From contig NZ_WRPO01000005.1 of NCBI RefSeq assembly GCF_009746585.1, forward strand, positions 62,001 to 126,000: DNA of 64,000 nucleotides, read 5' to 3'. Below the pieces are notes generated by a model. It was not told where the DNA came from. It saw only the letters and a program-made list of their open reading frames with translations, and did no database searches. This document shows positions 63,937-64,000 of the stretch, one piece after another (the stretch's first letter is position 1; the number at the start of each line of letters is the position of its first letter). Source of the stretch: Novosphingobium aquimarinum. GTDB taxonomy: Bacteria; Pseudomonadota; Alphaproteobacteria; Sphingomonadales; Sphingomonadaceae. The position numbers and the translations under genes are program-made.

Positions 63937-64000
63937 CCCAAATCGCGCCGCACTGCGCGCTCGCGTGCCGAAAACCCCTGCCGCCTGACCTACCGGGCGG

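Noticed and set aside
35136-64000. Second attachment site (attR) in the window
   Set aside because: By eye no second copy of the tRNA 3' end was found. A computed search for the last 20 nt of the tRNA would settle it.
1-64000. CRISPR array or cas genes
   Set aside because: No regularly spaced direct repeats and no Cas-like protein seen.

Overview
The window looks like chromosomal DNA of a sphingomonad (Alphaproteobacteria, Sphingomonadales; Novosphingobium- or Sphingomonas-like). This rests on high G+C, frequent GTG and TTG starts, many overlapping ATGA/GTGA gene junctions, TonB-dependent receptors that open with an IVVTA-type TonB box, and two short hairpin repeats I associate with alphaproteobacterial genomes. 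The genus is inferred, not proven.

Positions 1-35058 are ordinary core genome. They hold a partial PilZ protein, an MFS carrier with a suspect 5' end, sodC, a prolyl-hydroxylase-like oxygenase, tRNA-His and a leucine-dehydrogenase-type enzyme. Next is a tightly overlapping cytochrome c maturation operon (ccmC-D-E-F-G-H-I), then kup and an LLM oxidoreductase. A minus-strand operon dapF-mtaB-ftsY-yciB follows, then a GGDEF/EAL protein, an EVE-domain protein, a CsbD stress protein, an LplT-like carrier divergent from pgsA, oxyR, rnd, aspS, acpP-fabF-mltG, a peroxiredoxin and a 2H-phosphoesterase.

At 35059-35135 a CAT-anticodon tRNA (tRNA-Met) is followed at once by a P4-type tyrosine recombinase (35326-36651). 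I read this as the left end of an integrated element that runs to the window's right edge; no second attachment site was seen. Its first part (37090-53811) is a catabolic island: a TonB receptor, an aldehyde dehydrogenase, a GMC alcohol oxidoreductase, an acyl-CoA ligase, a crotonase, an SCP-x-type thiolase, an acyl-CoA dehydrogenase, an MFE2-type SDR, a second TonB receptor, a LysR regulator and an alpha-methylacyl-CoA racemase. Together they suggest uptake of an alcohol, oxidation to the acid, CoA activation, racemisation of a 2-methyl centre and beta-oxidation. An isoprenoid or sterol-side-chain substrate would fit. The ligase and the second receptor each carry one homopolymer-type frameshift.

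The most interesting unexplained signal is a 32-nt box repeated four times with constant internal spacing, before both receptors, before the ligase unit and in the LysR/racemase divergent region. It is a candidate regulon operator for the island.

From 54299 onward the content changes to a mobile-element backbone: an XRE regulator, a LuxR/LuxI quorum-sensing pair with a PhyH-type oxygenase, an excisionase-like HTH protein, a TraF-type S26 peptidase, a VirB1-like transglycosylase, an ArdC-type antirestriction protein, a DUF2958 protein, a ParB-like protein and two unrecognised genes. This resembles the housekeeping module of an integrative and conjugative element whose remaining transfer genes lie beyond the window.
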